From NCBI GenBank assembly GCA_026770575.1, contig MU657180.1, positions 148,118 to 192,769 on the forward strand: a stretch of 44,652 nucleotides of DNA. Direction: 5' to 3'. Positions 1 to 11,525 of the stretch are shown here, one piece after another (the stretch's first letter is position 1; the number at the start of each line of letters is the position of its first letter). Position numbers and translations under genes: made by a program. This DNA is from Pelagophyceae sp. CCMP2097. Taxonomy: Eukaryota; Sar; Pelagophyceae. Below the pieces are notes generated by a model that was given only the letters and a program-made list of their open reading frames with translations, was not told the origin of the DNA and made no database searches.

Positions 1-579
1 TTCGCAAGCCTTTGAGATTCCGCGTCTTCTGCAGCCCCAAGTCGGGCGCCGGAGACGCAGCCGCTTTGGCAGGGCCCAGCCCTGCCCCAGACCCGTCCTA
101 TAAGCCCCCAAACACGCTCGGAGGGGGCCCCAGTGGTGCGCAATGGCGAAAGGCCCTATATCGTTGCAACTGCCAACATGCTTTAAAAAACGCTCTCTTA
201 AAAAGCCTCCACCCCTCGAAAAACTGCCAGGGCATACGTCAGTGACAGATGGTGTCATATTTTCATGTCAACAGCCGCTCCTCTGGATGCGCAGTCTCGA
301 CTGCTACCTTGGATTAAGTGGTTTTTCACCCCTCGAAAAACTGGCTGCACTTGTTGGGGTTAAATTTCGGACGGTTAAACTGTCGGTCCCTTAAAGTTTG
401 ACTTTCCCAATATCGTTGCAGATTCGATATTTCGACCAATGGAAACGTTCCATTGCGAATATCGTTGCACTTGCCTCCGGTTTTTTAGTTGTAGCTAATT
501 TTTTCACAATGTCAATGGGTCCTTTAGATACGCTGATCTGCAATCGACGGCGCTGCTACGGCCGCCGCGCCGGCGATTT
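1..579. other. Intergenic region upstream of the polycystin gene
   Basis: No convincing coding sequence is seen. The stretch is AT-richer than the gene that follows. It holds a copy of a dispersed 107-bp repeat (226-332, listed separately). The ten-base word TATCGTTGCA occurs three times, at 159-168, 411-420 and 460-469, and 431-454 contains the imperfect palindrome CAATGGAAACGTTCCATTG. These could be remnants of a transposable element or spacer repeats. The polycystin promoter should lie in the last part, but I see no clear TATA element. Confidence 0.5.
210..343. repeat. Dispersed repeat, copy 1, with 17-bp flanking direct repeats
   Basis: Positions 226-332 match 16551-16657 almost perfectly; the one difference I see is GTGACAG here against GTGGCAG there. 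In this copy the unit is bracketed by two exact 17-base direct repeats starting CACCCCTCGAAAAACTG, at 210-226 and 327-343. The flanks are not seen around the second copy. Either they are a long target-site duplication or this unit once formed part of a 117-bp tandem array. Coding potential is poor. Confidence 0.8.
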
Positions 580-3500
580 ATGGCGGAGCGCCGGCGGGCC
601 ATGACGGAGCCGGCGCGCTTGGGCGGCGTTGACGCGCGCGTGAGCGACGACGGCGGCGACTCCGGCGAGGAGTCGAAGTCAAACGACATCCTCCTCCACG
701 TCTCTTACGAAGAATCGGACGCCGAGCCGCCCGGCGGCGCCGCGCGCGTCGCGGAGCCCGGCGCCACGCGCGTCGCGGAGCACGGCACCGCGCGCGCGGC
801 GCCGGCACCGGGCCCGCTCGCGGCGCCGGCACCGGGCCCGCTCGCGGCGCCGCCCAAGGCGCCGCCGTGGCCGCGCGTCGCCTCCGTGGGACTCTTCCGC
901 AAGACCGAGGACTTTGACGTCGGCGCGCCCGCGTGCGCCGCAAACGGCAAACGTGCAGCCGCTGAGAGCGCGCCTCCACCATCTGTCAAACGGGACGCCG
1001 CCGCCTGCTCCGCTCCGACGCGCGGCGCAGGCGTGCCTGACGGCCGACGAGCTCGCCGAGGAGCGCGTCGACGAGGAGGCGCTGCGCAAGGAGAGCGTCT
1101 ACGGCCTCGTCCGCAACCTCGTCCCGCGGTCCACCATCGACTTCCCCGCCAAGGTGCGCCGCGTTTGCCGCCGGGCCCTTTCCCGACCGGGTAGCGCACC
1201 TAGGTGCAGCAGATGGTCGTCGACGCGCTAACGGAGCCGCGGCCCGACGTCCTCCGGGCCGACGAGGCGCACAAGGTCGCCGAGCACGTCCTCGTCTTCA
1301 TTCTAAAACGCGTGCGGCGCGATGAGGCCATGCTCGAGTCGTACTGGGCGCTTTTTCGCTTCGGCGTCTACGCGTGGCTCTTTCTCGTCCTCCTGATCAT
1401 GCAGCTCGGCCTTGTCAGCACCGACTACACCGTCACCTACGCCGCCATCCGCGACAAGGTCTACGGCCTCTCCGGCAGCGTGGTGGCCAACGACAACGTC
1501 GGCGACGTCCGCAGCTCACTTTCGGGGTGGACGCCCGTCGAGGACTTCCTCGACACGTACATCGACGAACTCTTCATGCCGGGCGTACAGACGCGGCGCC
1601 CTGCTGCCGGGATGGGGCCTCCCCGAGAGCTCGAGGGCGCCCCTCCCTCGAGGGCGCCCCTCCCTCGAGGGCGCCCCTCCCTCGAGGGCGCCCCTCCCCC
1701 GCGCCTCTGCGTCTTCGAGTCTTTGGCGGCTTAGATTTGCGGCAACGGCATCTGCGCCGTGGGCGAGGAGACGCCGCAGTGGAAACCGCTCGGCGACGAG
1801 TCTTCTTCGCGCTTCGCCGGGTGCGCGGCGGACTGCGGCGAGCAGATCACGACGGACGTGAACGTTACGTTCTTCGACGCCTGGAAGTTGAAGTCCGCCG
1901 TGCAGCACGTCGAGGCCATCATCGAGTCGGGCACGCACTGCGACGGCGAGACGGGCACGCGCGCAGCCGCGCCCCGCCGGGAGCAGCGCAAAGGGGGAGA
2001 GGCCTTTGCCGCCCGCTGAGATGCCGTCGCCTAGGTGCTACCCCATCGAGTCGTGGCAGTTTGAGCGGCCGACGGCCGGCTGGAACGTGTGCCACGAGGT
2101 GGACGGCGAGTTCGGCGTCGCGGAGACGGTGTGCGTCTTCGACGCCGACTTTTTCGTCGAGGGCCGGCCCTTTCGCCGCGCCGAGCTGGACCCGTCCGAC
2201 GTGGCCTTTGGCGAGACGAAGACGGTGGCGCTCTACGGCGGCGCGTGGTCTTTACGCTACGCTTTCAAGGGCTTCAGCTGGACGAACCCGCGCACCGGTG
2301 CCGCGGCGCCGGTGGCTTTCCCCGCGGCGAGGGGCGAGGTGTGCGTCCGCAAGCCGCACCGCGACTACGACTCCAAGACGGCATTCTACTTCGGCCCCGG
2401 CGAGCACGACGCCGAGGACTCAGCCGAGATCGTCTGCAAGGCCTGGGGCGCCTGCCCGGACGCCAAGCGGTGCGCGTGCCGCTTTTTGGACAACGTCTAC
2501 GCCTGCGCCGCGGCCGTGGCGTCCAAAGCCGACGCGCGGGCGCGGCACGACGACGTCCCCGACGAGCTCCGCCTCCTGCGCTACGACGCGCCGCCGCTGG
2601 ACCCGTCGGAGTTTCCGTACTTTCACGGAGCCGAGGCTGTGGCCAGGTGGTGGGACGTCAAGTCCTTCGAGGGCTTCGAGATGTTGACTCCCATCGAGCA
2701 GCCCGAAGAGACGCGCTTCGTGCGAAACGTGCGCGTAAACAACGTCGCCGACGACGCCGACGAGGTCGACGGCTTCGTCGCCACGGGTGGATCGGCTGTC
2801 TCGCTCGGGCGGTCGCGCCTCGACTCTTCGGCGGCGTCCACCGCGGGCCTGCGCCTCGCCGACGTGCGCGTCGAGCCCGGGGCGACGATCATCACCGCGG
2901 TGCTGCGCGTCTACGCGGCGGCGGCCGACGCCCAGGCCCTCGACCTGCGCGTCCGGGTCGAGGCCGTGGGCGACGCTGCGCCGTTTTCGACCACGTCCAC
3001 CCTCGACGAGCGCTACGGCATCTCGAGCCGTGTCACGTACAACCAGGTCGTGACGCAGGTCCGCGTGCCGCCGTGGAAGCGGGGCGAGGCACAGTACTTG
3101 GTCGACGTCCGAGACCTCGTGCAGCGTGTCGTGGACCGCGGTGACTGGGACGCGGGCAACGCCCTCGCGTTCATCATCACCGCCCGAAACGGCGACGGCG
3201 GCGGCCGGCGCAAAATTGTGGCGTTTAGCGACGCCGACGCCGAGCGCGCGCCGTCGCTGCGCATAGAGTACGTCCGCACGGAGACGCTCGAGGTGGCACT
3301 CGGCGCCGCGGCCGACGACGTCCAGGAGCTCCAGGACTCGGGCGCGTCCTTCGCGCGCGGCGCCCTCTCGCTCGGTAGCGACGGCGGTGTCAGCGTGGCC
3401 CAGGGGCTGCGGTTCCCGAGTCTGGCGCTGCAGCCAGGGCAGCGCATCCTCTCGTCGCACATTTCGTTCGCATCGCTCGCAGAGTCGCGCGCCGCGGCGC

Positions 3501-6500
3501 CCGGCGCCCCCGCCGCGCTGGACCTGGTGCTGCAGGTGGAGTCGGCGGACGACGCGCTGCCCTACGGATCGTTCCGAGGCCTGGATGGCGTCGAGACGCC
3601 GCCGGGCCCCTACTCGCTCGCCGGCGAGACGACGAGCATCGAGGGGCCCTTCGACCTCGCTGAGCGCGCCGTGTCGCGGCGCAGATACAACGCGACGAAC
3701 GCGGTGCTCCTCCACCTGCCGCGCTTCGAAGCGGGCTCGAGGTTCGACACAGACGACGTCTCGCTCGCCATCGCCACGGTCCTCGCGCGGCCCGGGTGGC
3801 GAAAAGGCGCGGCGCTGGCCTTTGCCCTGCGGCCGCGCGTCTCGTCGGCCCAGGCCGGCGTCGACGCAAACGCGCTGCAGCGGCGCGTCGTCTCGCAGAC
3901 GGCCGCCGAGGCCCCACGGACCACGGCGCCGCGCGACTCGCCGACGCTCAAGGTGCTCCTCGTCGGCCTCGACGCGCTGCGCGTCACGTCGGCGCCGTCG
4001 TCGTCGCCGTCGGCGGTGCCCACGGCCGCGCCGTCGCTGGAACCAACGGCGGCGCCATCGGGCGTGCCTACGGGCATGCCGACGTTCCTGCCGTCGGTGC
4101 CGCCGACGCCCAGCCCGTCGACGGCGGCGCCGTCGGGGTGCGACGACCGCATCGAGCCGGGCGACCTCTGCGTGGTCATGGTCACGCTTGATCCGAATCT
4201 GTGCGAGACGTTCTTCTGCCCAAAGTGCCAGCTCGCCAACCAGTGCGACAAGACCTGCGGCCTCTGCGACGGCTCGCGCGCACCGGCGCCGACCACGGAG
4301 GGACCCGGAAGAGGCGGAAGAGGACCGGGCCCGGCTGAAACAGACGCCCAGCCGAGACCGACCCTGAAAAGCACGCTCCCGCGGCCCCGGCCGCAAAGAG
4401 AGGAGCCCGGGCCCCGGGACCGCGTCTCCCTTGTGCTTCCGCGCCTCCGGCCTTGCATTGGCCTCTCCGACGCGCATCCGCAGGTTCGAGGGCCTGTGGA
4501 GCAGCCGTGGCAACCCAAGCAAGGATTGCATGTGGGTCGAGGACTCGCGACAGGACCGCTGCTTCGCCAAGAGCGACGACGGCACGCGCGCTCTCGACGG
4601 CTGCAGCGAGGTCTGCAAGGGCATCACGCCGTACCCGACGCGCCGGCCCACGCGCAAGCCCACGCGCAAGCCCACGCAGAGGCCGTCGTCGAGGAACCGC
4701 GGGCTCCTCGCCGCCGGCGACGGCGAAGACGAAGCGGGCGGCGACGCCGGCGACGACGCGGACGACGGCGAGGCGGACGACGGGGCGAATTCCGCATCGC
4801 CGAATTCCGCATCGTCGAATTCCGATGCTTGGTCGCCGTGGCCCCGGCCTGGCGGCGCTTCGGCGCGGCGCCTCGACGCGGCCGCGGCCGACGGGGCGGC
4901 GGGCTGCTTGAATACGACGCTGCGGACGCAGGGCCAGGTGCGAGCGACGGTCGCCGTCGCCGTCTTGGACTCGGAGACGGGCGCTTCGGCGCTGGAGATG
5001 GTGTCAGAGGCCTTGGACGAGGCCGTCGAGGTCTGCCTCGTGCCGGGGCGGTGCTACGACGTGGTGGCGGGGGAGACGACGCTGCCCTTTGGCTGGTCGT
5101 ACGCAATCCTGGATCTCGTCGGCTACTCGCCCAGCAGGCTCTCCTTTGTGCCCCTCGCTTTGGACGGGAAACTCGCCGCGCTGCAAATCGTCCAAGGCGG
5201 CTGCAGCGGCGGCGAGGCGCGCTACGGCGGCGGCGTCTCCGGCGGCGGCGGCGACTTCTTCCGCAAGGAGTTCGACGTGGCCGCCCCGGCGGCGCCCGAC
5301 GTCGGCGTCGACGGCAGGCTGCGGTGCCTAGAGCAATGGTCTGGCGGCCAGCCGAAGCTGCCGTCGACGGAGTTTACGTCGTGCACGCGGAGCGGCACGT
5401 ACGACCACCTCGCCGTCGTCGTCGAGTGCCCCGCGGGCGTCACGCACTGCTGGTGCGCCCCTCAAGGCGCGCCAAGGGCGACCGCCGCCTTCGCGCAGCG
5501 CCGCAAAGGGCGACCGTCGCGGCGACCCGCCTGGGGCAGCGAAGGGGTTTCCTTCCCGCCGAAGGGGGGGGCTTCTTGCCGCGCGGGCGGCCGCAGGGGC
5601 GTCGCGTAGGTACATCGAGTCGACGACGCAAACGTCATCCGACTGCAACTTCGTCACCGGCAAGGGCGGCTGCTGGGACTCGTTGGTGTCGTCCGTCTGG
5701 CCGACGACGTTAGCGGCGCGACTCGGCGGCGAAGCGCCGCCAGAACCGGGACCGCTCGCCGCCGACCAGTGCGACGCTATCGCCAACGTGCTCTTCGAGG
5801 GCGACATCGCCGCAAACAGCTGCGCCGGCTGCAACACCGACCTCTGCCGTGAGCAGGACCCGGGCTGGCGCGCCGGCCGCGTTCGCCTCGGAAAACGAAC
5901 AGAGCCGCAACGAAGGCTCCCGGGCCAAAGGAAGACGAGCGGGGCCTGCGAGGTGCATGGGGCCCCAGACGGGCGCCGGGATATCAGCGGGCGCTCGACT
6001 CCACTGGAACTCTGTGGACGGCCGGTGACGGTCCGATGCGGCCTCGACGGTCCTGCATGGCCCCTCGACGGTCCTGCATGGCCCCTCGACGGTCCTGCAT
6101 GGCCCCTCGACGGTCCTGCATGGCCCCTCGACGGTCCTGCATGGCCCCTCAACGGTCCTGCATGGCCCCTCGACGGTCTGATGCGCTTTCTGGATGGTTC
6201 TCTGCGACCCCTCCGTGGTCGCTAGACGGCCCCTCGACAGGGACAAACTCGCCTCAACCCACAGTCTGCGGCTCGTATGCGACCCCACGGGCTCGTATGG
6301 GCTCTACCCGAGCCTGCGCGGGCTCGCGGGATCCATTCGCCCGAGCCCGCGCGGGCTCGCGGGATGCCGTTTTGGCGCCGATGTGGCGGATCTGAAGATC
6401 GACGACTGTTCGAGAGCGCGCCGCAGGGACCCGCGAGCGAGCGACCCGCCGGGGGGCTTTCCCCGACGCGCGCCGCGTAGGTACTCGAACCTGTTTCAGA

Positions 6501-9500
6501 CTGTAAACTCGCGGAGCCTGGTCGTCTCGCGCCACGGCATGTACAATGCCGCGCTGGGCCACTCGTATAAGTGCTCTGACTTTCACTCTGGTGACGGCGT
6601 CTGTGACAAAAAGTGGAACCACATGGGCTGCGGCTACGACGGCGGCGACTGCTGCGTGAAGCGCACCTTCGACAGCGGCGAAACGTTTCACTTCACGACG
6701 ACTGCAGCCTACTCCGACGAGTCGTGCTACGTGCCCTGGTTCCAGACGGACGCGAAGCAGGTCTGGCGCTACGCCGCCATCGTCGGCGGCAGGCCGTTTG
6801 CGACGGTGCCGCCGGCCGTCTGGTACGCCGTCGCCGAGCTCCTGGCGCTCCAAGCGGCGCCCGAGCTGCCCAGCGTCGCCGAGCAGGACCGCGGCCTGCT
6901 GGACTACGCAGGGCACCTCGGCCTCGCCGGCCAGGGCGAGTTCATGAGCTACGACGCCCGCTTGGACGCCGAAGTGCCGTCACTGGCCTGTCCCGAGTGC
7001 GACGCCGTCCCCGCGGCCGCCGACGGCTCGCGCGCATCGTTCCGCAACGTCCCCTTTGCCGTCGTCACGACGCCGCGCAACGCCAACGGGTACTACGACT
7101 GGCGCGCGCGCGAGGAGGGCGCCGCGGCCGCCGGCGCCGGCACCTTCGAAGGGGCGCGCGACTGCGCCTCGCTCGCCGCGGAGGTGGCGAGCGGCGCATT
7201 AGACCTAGAAGTGGCGTGCGGCGTTGCCGGCGACGACTACACGCTGGCGCGGCAAAAGTGCGCCGTCTGCTGGGCCGGCGTGCCCTGGGGCGACTCCACG
7301 CTGCCGCGGACGCAGTACGTCGGCGCGCAAGACCCGGACGAGCCACGGCTGCGCTACATGACCAAGCCAAACGTCATCATCTACGGGCCGATCATGACGC
7401 AGCTGCGCGTCGAGGGCGCCCGGTGCCAGACGGGGCGGCCCTTCAACCGCCAGACGCCCGCGTCCATTCGTGTCGAGTGACGGGGCGCTCGTGCGAGCGA
7501 CGGGGCCTTTGCGGGTGCGAGTCTTGCGGCTCGCCGCGTGAGCGTCGCTTAGGTTACCTCGACTATCTCGTCGACGCCGGCATCAAGTGCCAGTCCGAGA
7601 AGCCGTCCAAGGCACCCTTCGGCATGGACGCGACGCTGTGCGGCAAACCTTGCCTCGCTCTGCGTGTGGGCCCCTCGACCTTTGGCTCGTAGGTCCTCGG
7701 ATCACTTTGCCCAATTTTGGTCCCAAAACGCAAAGGACCTCTTCCACTCGTACGACGAGACGGAGATGGAGCGGTCCATTCCCTTTGGCTTCTACGGTGC
7801 GCACCCGCTCTGCGTCGAGTTTGCGGGCACTTGCTCGCCGCAGGATCGTCGCGGGGCCAGGGCCGCGACTTCCCCGTGTACTGGGACGTCAACCTCAACT
7901 ACACGCGCGCGCGCGACGTGACGCGCTTGGCGGTGGACGGCGGCTACTTTGACGAATTCACGCAGCAGGTGCAGAGGGCGGCGACGGTTTCAGCGTTTCG
8001 AGCATATTCGAGTCGTGGGTCCCTAGGTGCGCATCGACGTGGTGACGCAGAACCGCGAGGCGCCCTCGCAGCTGCTGGCCGTCACGTCGGTCGTCGCGAG
8101 CTTGCAGCCGGAGGGCGGCGTGAATTTCGAGTGGAGCGTCCAGGTCATCGACACGGAGCTCTACGACGACACCGACGACGTCCTGCGCCTCGTCCTCGAG
8201 GCCCTGTTCATCGGCTGGCTCGCGATGATGACCATCCGCGAGGTCGTGGAGCTCTTGGCCCTTGCCAAAGAGTCGTTTTGGGGCTTCCTCGGCTACTTCT
8301 CGGCGGGCAACGTCCTCGACTGCGCTCTCTACGGCGTGGGCATCGTCATGGTCCTGCATCGCGTCGAGTACTGGCAGGCCACCATTGCGCTGAAGAAGCT
8401 GAAAGTGCACTACGACGTCTACGCGGGCGGCGACCTCAGTTGGAACATGCGGTCCATGCGCGTGCTGGACTACGACACGGCGGGCATTTCGGACCTGCAG
8501 CACGCCGTCGCCCAGGTCACGGCGCTGTCGCACAGGTAATGCCATGTCATGTCATTGAGAATCACACAATGCCCAGGTTGGCCCTCTACAAGATGTACGG
8601 CATGATGGGCATGCTCCTCATCGTCCTCGGCATGCTCAAGGCGCTCAACTTCCACCCGCGCTTCGGGATCATCACGCGCACGATTGGCAAAGCGCTCGGC
8701 TCGCTGGTCTTCTGGTTCATCCTGCAGACGGCCATCTGCCTCCTCTACGCCCTCCTCGGCGTCCTCCTCTTCCGAGAGTCGAGCGACGGGTTCGGCGACG
8801 CCCAGGTCCCGGGCATCGTCCAGGCTTTCGCCGGCTTCGCCCTCCTCTCGCTGACGGGCATGCGCGCACGCGGCGCCGAAACGAAACGCAAAGCGGGGAT
8901 GACGAAACGCAAAGCGGGACGACGAAACGAAACCAAACGCGCGCGCCTTCGACGAAACGCGCCCCGGACCCCCGTGCGCGTTTTTGGAGGGGCGTCTCCA
9001 GGTACGACCCCTCGGAGCTGGGCGCCATCCCGGGCCTCGACGAGGTCGGCGACGAGTTTGGGATTGCGAGCTTTTCGTACTACGTCACGCAAATCTTCTA
9101 CTGGTCGTACATGCTGCTGTCCTTCTTCATCATGTTCAACGCCCTCCTCGCCATCATCGTCTCCGCCTACGAAGAGGTGCGCCCGCGCCCCTGGCAAAAG
9201 ACGACGTGCGGACCGCAGCGCGCAGGTGGACCACGAGATGAAAACTGCGGACCGCGACGCCATCCTCTTCGCAGCCAAGGCCTGCTTCGGCGCCTCCGGC
9301 GTGCCGGGGCCGCCCGTCCCACTGCGCGCGCTGCGGAAGATGCTCGAAGCCTGGGTCGGCGACCGCCTCGACCGCGAGATATCGCCCACGGACAGCATCG
9401 ACAAGATCATCGAGCGCGCGTCGGCGCCGCCGCGCAAGCGGAACGCGGCGGCGCACGAAGTGCTGCGCACGCGCCGCATGCCCGCGCGGTGAGGGACCCG

Positions 9501-10815
9501 CGACGAAGCACGCCGGGGCAGGCAAACGATGACGTCCGGCAAGCGCGAAATAGCCCGCGATGCCTTCTTGCGTGTGCGCGCCGCCAGCTGCGTTTCGAGG
9601 TCGCGCATCGACTCGGCGCTCTTCTCGTTCAAGGCGGGCGACGACCCGATGCTGGCGCTTGACCGCAACCTGCTCAGCGTCGTCGTGAGGTGCGTCGCCG
9701 CGCGGGATATGTGATCGTGGGGACCCACAGGGACCGTGGGATCCCAGGTGGGGTGCCCTCCAACAGGGGCGTATGGGCTCCCCGGGGCCGTGTGGGACCT
9801 CTTTCATGTGGCAAATGAAAATGCCCATACGGCCCCACCTCTTTCATGTGCGCCGGCGGGATCCCACGTACGTACGGCGACAGGTGCTACGGCGACTACT
9901 ACCTGAGTACGATTGACCACGACAAGCTGCTCGTCAAGGACTTTTTCAGCGGCGCTGCGCGGCGCGTCTCGCCGCTCGACCGGCCGGGCGCGTACCGCTT
10001 CGCCGTCAACGTGCTGGCCCGCTACGGCACCTTTTCCGACCTCGACAACGACGGCGTCGTCGCGGACGACGAGGCCAACGCCATCCGCAACCTCGTCGTC
10101 TCCCTACCCGTCATCTGCGACGAGCGCCGCTCGCCCGCCATGCAAAAACGCCTGCGCCCGCCATTTCAAAAACGCCGCGCCAGACCGGAGAGGCAAACGG
10201 CGCCCCGAAGAGAGGCAGAGAGGCGAGGCTCGCCGCTCGAGGCTCGAGAGCCTGTACAGCGGCAGAGAGGCTGCCGTCGCTGCCGTCGCACCGCCGTCGC
10301 CGCGTCAAAACGGTGCCGGCGGAGCATGGACCGCGCCGCCATCACGTCGACTGGAACCGCACGGACGGGAAACGAGGGCCGACGCCGCAGTGCAAGAACG
10401 ATGACTGCCCGCGCCGATGCGTCGACGAGGGTGTGGATTCGACGTCCGTAGGCGCCTCGCGACGGTCTTCAACATCTCGCGCGGCACGGTCCCGCCGCCG
10501 ACGGGCTACGACGCGCGGCCGCCCGCGGCCCCGGGCCGCAGCGCGCGCGCTTCCTCCGACGGCACGGCCGGCGACGAGGAGGCCGACGGCGCGGAGGAGG
10601 CGGTGTCGGTGTCGCGGATCTCAGAGGTGCTCTCCATCGCCACGCAGCGGGCGCCGCGCCGCCGGAAGAAGCGCGCCCTCCTGCGCGACGGCGGCCGCGT
10701 GGCCTCGCAGCCAGCGGCCGCGGCGCCGCTCGGCGGCGGCGCGCTCGGGGCGTACGGCGGCAACTACGCCGGCGACATCTACGCCGCGCAGACCGACGAC
10801 GCCGCGTTGTACTAG
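580..10815 (+). CDS. Polycystin (PKD/TRPP)-like cation channel with giant extracellular region, about 18 exons
   Basis: Predicted integral membrane cation channel of the polycystin family, about 2,595 residues. Proposed exons are 580-918, 1031-1153, 1204-1584, 1735-1958, 2035-4275, 4484-5452, 5610-5867, 6481-7469, 7553-7661, 7693-7813, 7861-7968, 8027-8535, 8577-8861, 9002-9176, 9226-9488, 9600-9689, 9884-10123 and 10452-10815; their summed length is a multiple of three. A Pro/Ala-rich cytosolic N-terminus leads to TM1 (WLFLVLLIMQLG, near 1370-1410). The large ectodomain holds DNRLRE-like modules (2.7-4.0 kb), a PTxxPS stem with a Cys-rich knot (4.0-4.3 kb), a second PT stem, and a Lin-12/Notch-type repeat (GVCD..CGYDGGDC, 6.6 kb). 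Polycystin signature text (NLNYTRA) precedes TM2-TM6 (8.2-9.2 kb), ending in FNALLAIIVSAYEE. An EF-hand (DLDNDGVVADDE) lies near 10040-10075. The first intron (919-1030) and 7814-7860 are the weakest calls. Several introns need GC donors. Confidence 0.88.
1631..1698 (+). repeat. Intronic 17-bp minisatellite
   Basis: About four head-to-tail copies of TCGAGGGCGCCCCTCCC lie inside the proposed polycystin intron 1585-1734. That intron starts GTACAG and ends GCTTAG, and it joins FMPG to ICGNGICAVGEE in phase 0. The array accounts for nearly half of the intron. The copies are nearly identical, which suggests recent expansion. Confidence 0.85.
6042..6182 (+). repeat. Intronic 21-bp minisatellite
   Basis: Six to seven tandem copies of a 21-base unit beginning CCTCGACGGTCCTGCATGG start at 6042, 6063, 6084, 6105, 6126, 6147 and 6168. 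Only the sixth copy (CTCAACGG) and the last truncated copy deviate. The array lies in the largest polycystin intron (5868-6480, 613 bases), for which I infer a GC donor. Just downstream (6316-6366) the word GCGCGGGCTCGCGGGAT also occurs twice. Confidence 0.9.
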
Positions 10816-11525
10816 CTGCGCAAGAGCCGACGCGCCGCAGACGCGCCGACACCGACGCCTCGCGCCGCACGCAACCCCACCACGCATCCGCCCGACTCGA
10901 CCGAACCCGTCCCCGGCACGCGCGCGAGAATCCCCTGGCCACCTCGTTTTGACCACTCACCGGCGCACCCCGGTTTCCACCCGCGCTCCGTCGCCACCTG
11001 CAAGGCGCGGCCGCAACCGATATTTTGATCGTACTTAGATTATTTTGGGAGTCCCCGACGCTGTGCCGGGTTGGGCTCCCTTGCGCAAGACGCTCTTGAC
11101 CTCGAGGAGCCTCCAACTCTGCAGATTACATGTTTTGGGAGACCCCGGCGATTCGCGAGCCGAGGGGCCCTTCTTTGCGAAGAAGCCCCCCGGTAAAAAA
11201 TCAGAAGGATTCGGCCGTTGAACAGGCAGCCCTCGGGGACTTCTCCGGAGTCACCGAGTCTGTAACGGATAGTCTCTTGCGGGCCTCGTTCCCACTCCAT
11301 CACGATGGTTTATCGATCGGAAACCCGGTGGTTGTCGCCGTGTTGGTGTCGGAGCGCGAATCTGTCGCGACAGAACCCCTTCAGCCCTCCGACTGCGACG
11401 AGGGACCCTCGCGACTCGTGGAATCCGAACGTTCCGAAACGTTTGGATTCCGAAGGAAAAGAAACAAAATTAAAAGTTTCTGGAAACGACAAATTGCCAG
11501 AGTCACTGCGCTACGCTTCGTACAA
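10816..11525. other. Intergenic region between polycystin and peroxidase genes
   Basis: No gene is convincing here. Open frames on both strands lack recognisable protein character. The word TTTTGGGAG followed by ACCCCGGCG or TCCCCGACG occurs at 11043-11061 and 11132-11150. Two copies of a partial sequence around AATCCGAACG/TTTGGATTCCG make a local inverted repeat near 11421-11455. The 11410-11520 stretch is AT-richer and directly precedes the peroxidase signal-peptide exon, so it is the likely promoter region. Confidence 0.4.

Noticed and set aside
2420..4675. 751-residue minus-strand open frame inside the polycystin gene
   Set aside because: Arg/Ala/Gly-rich composition from reading GC-rich codons in antisense. 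The plus strand carries DNRLRE-like and PT-stem sequence.
6613..7692. 359-residue plus-strand open frame overlapping the Notch-repeat exon
   Set aside because: Almost entirely Arg/Ala/Gly. Only its last part (7553-7661) is used, as a short exon of the polycystin.
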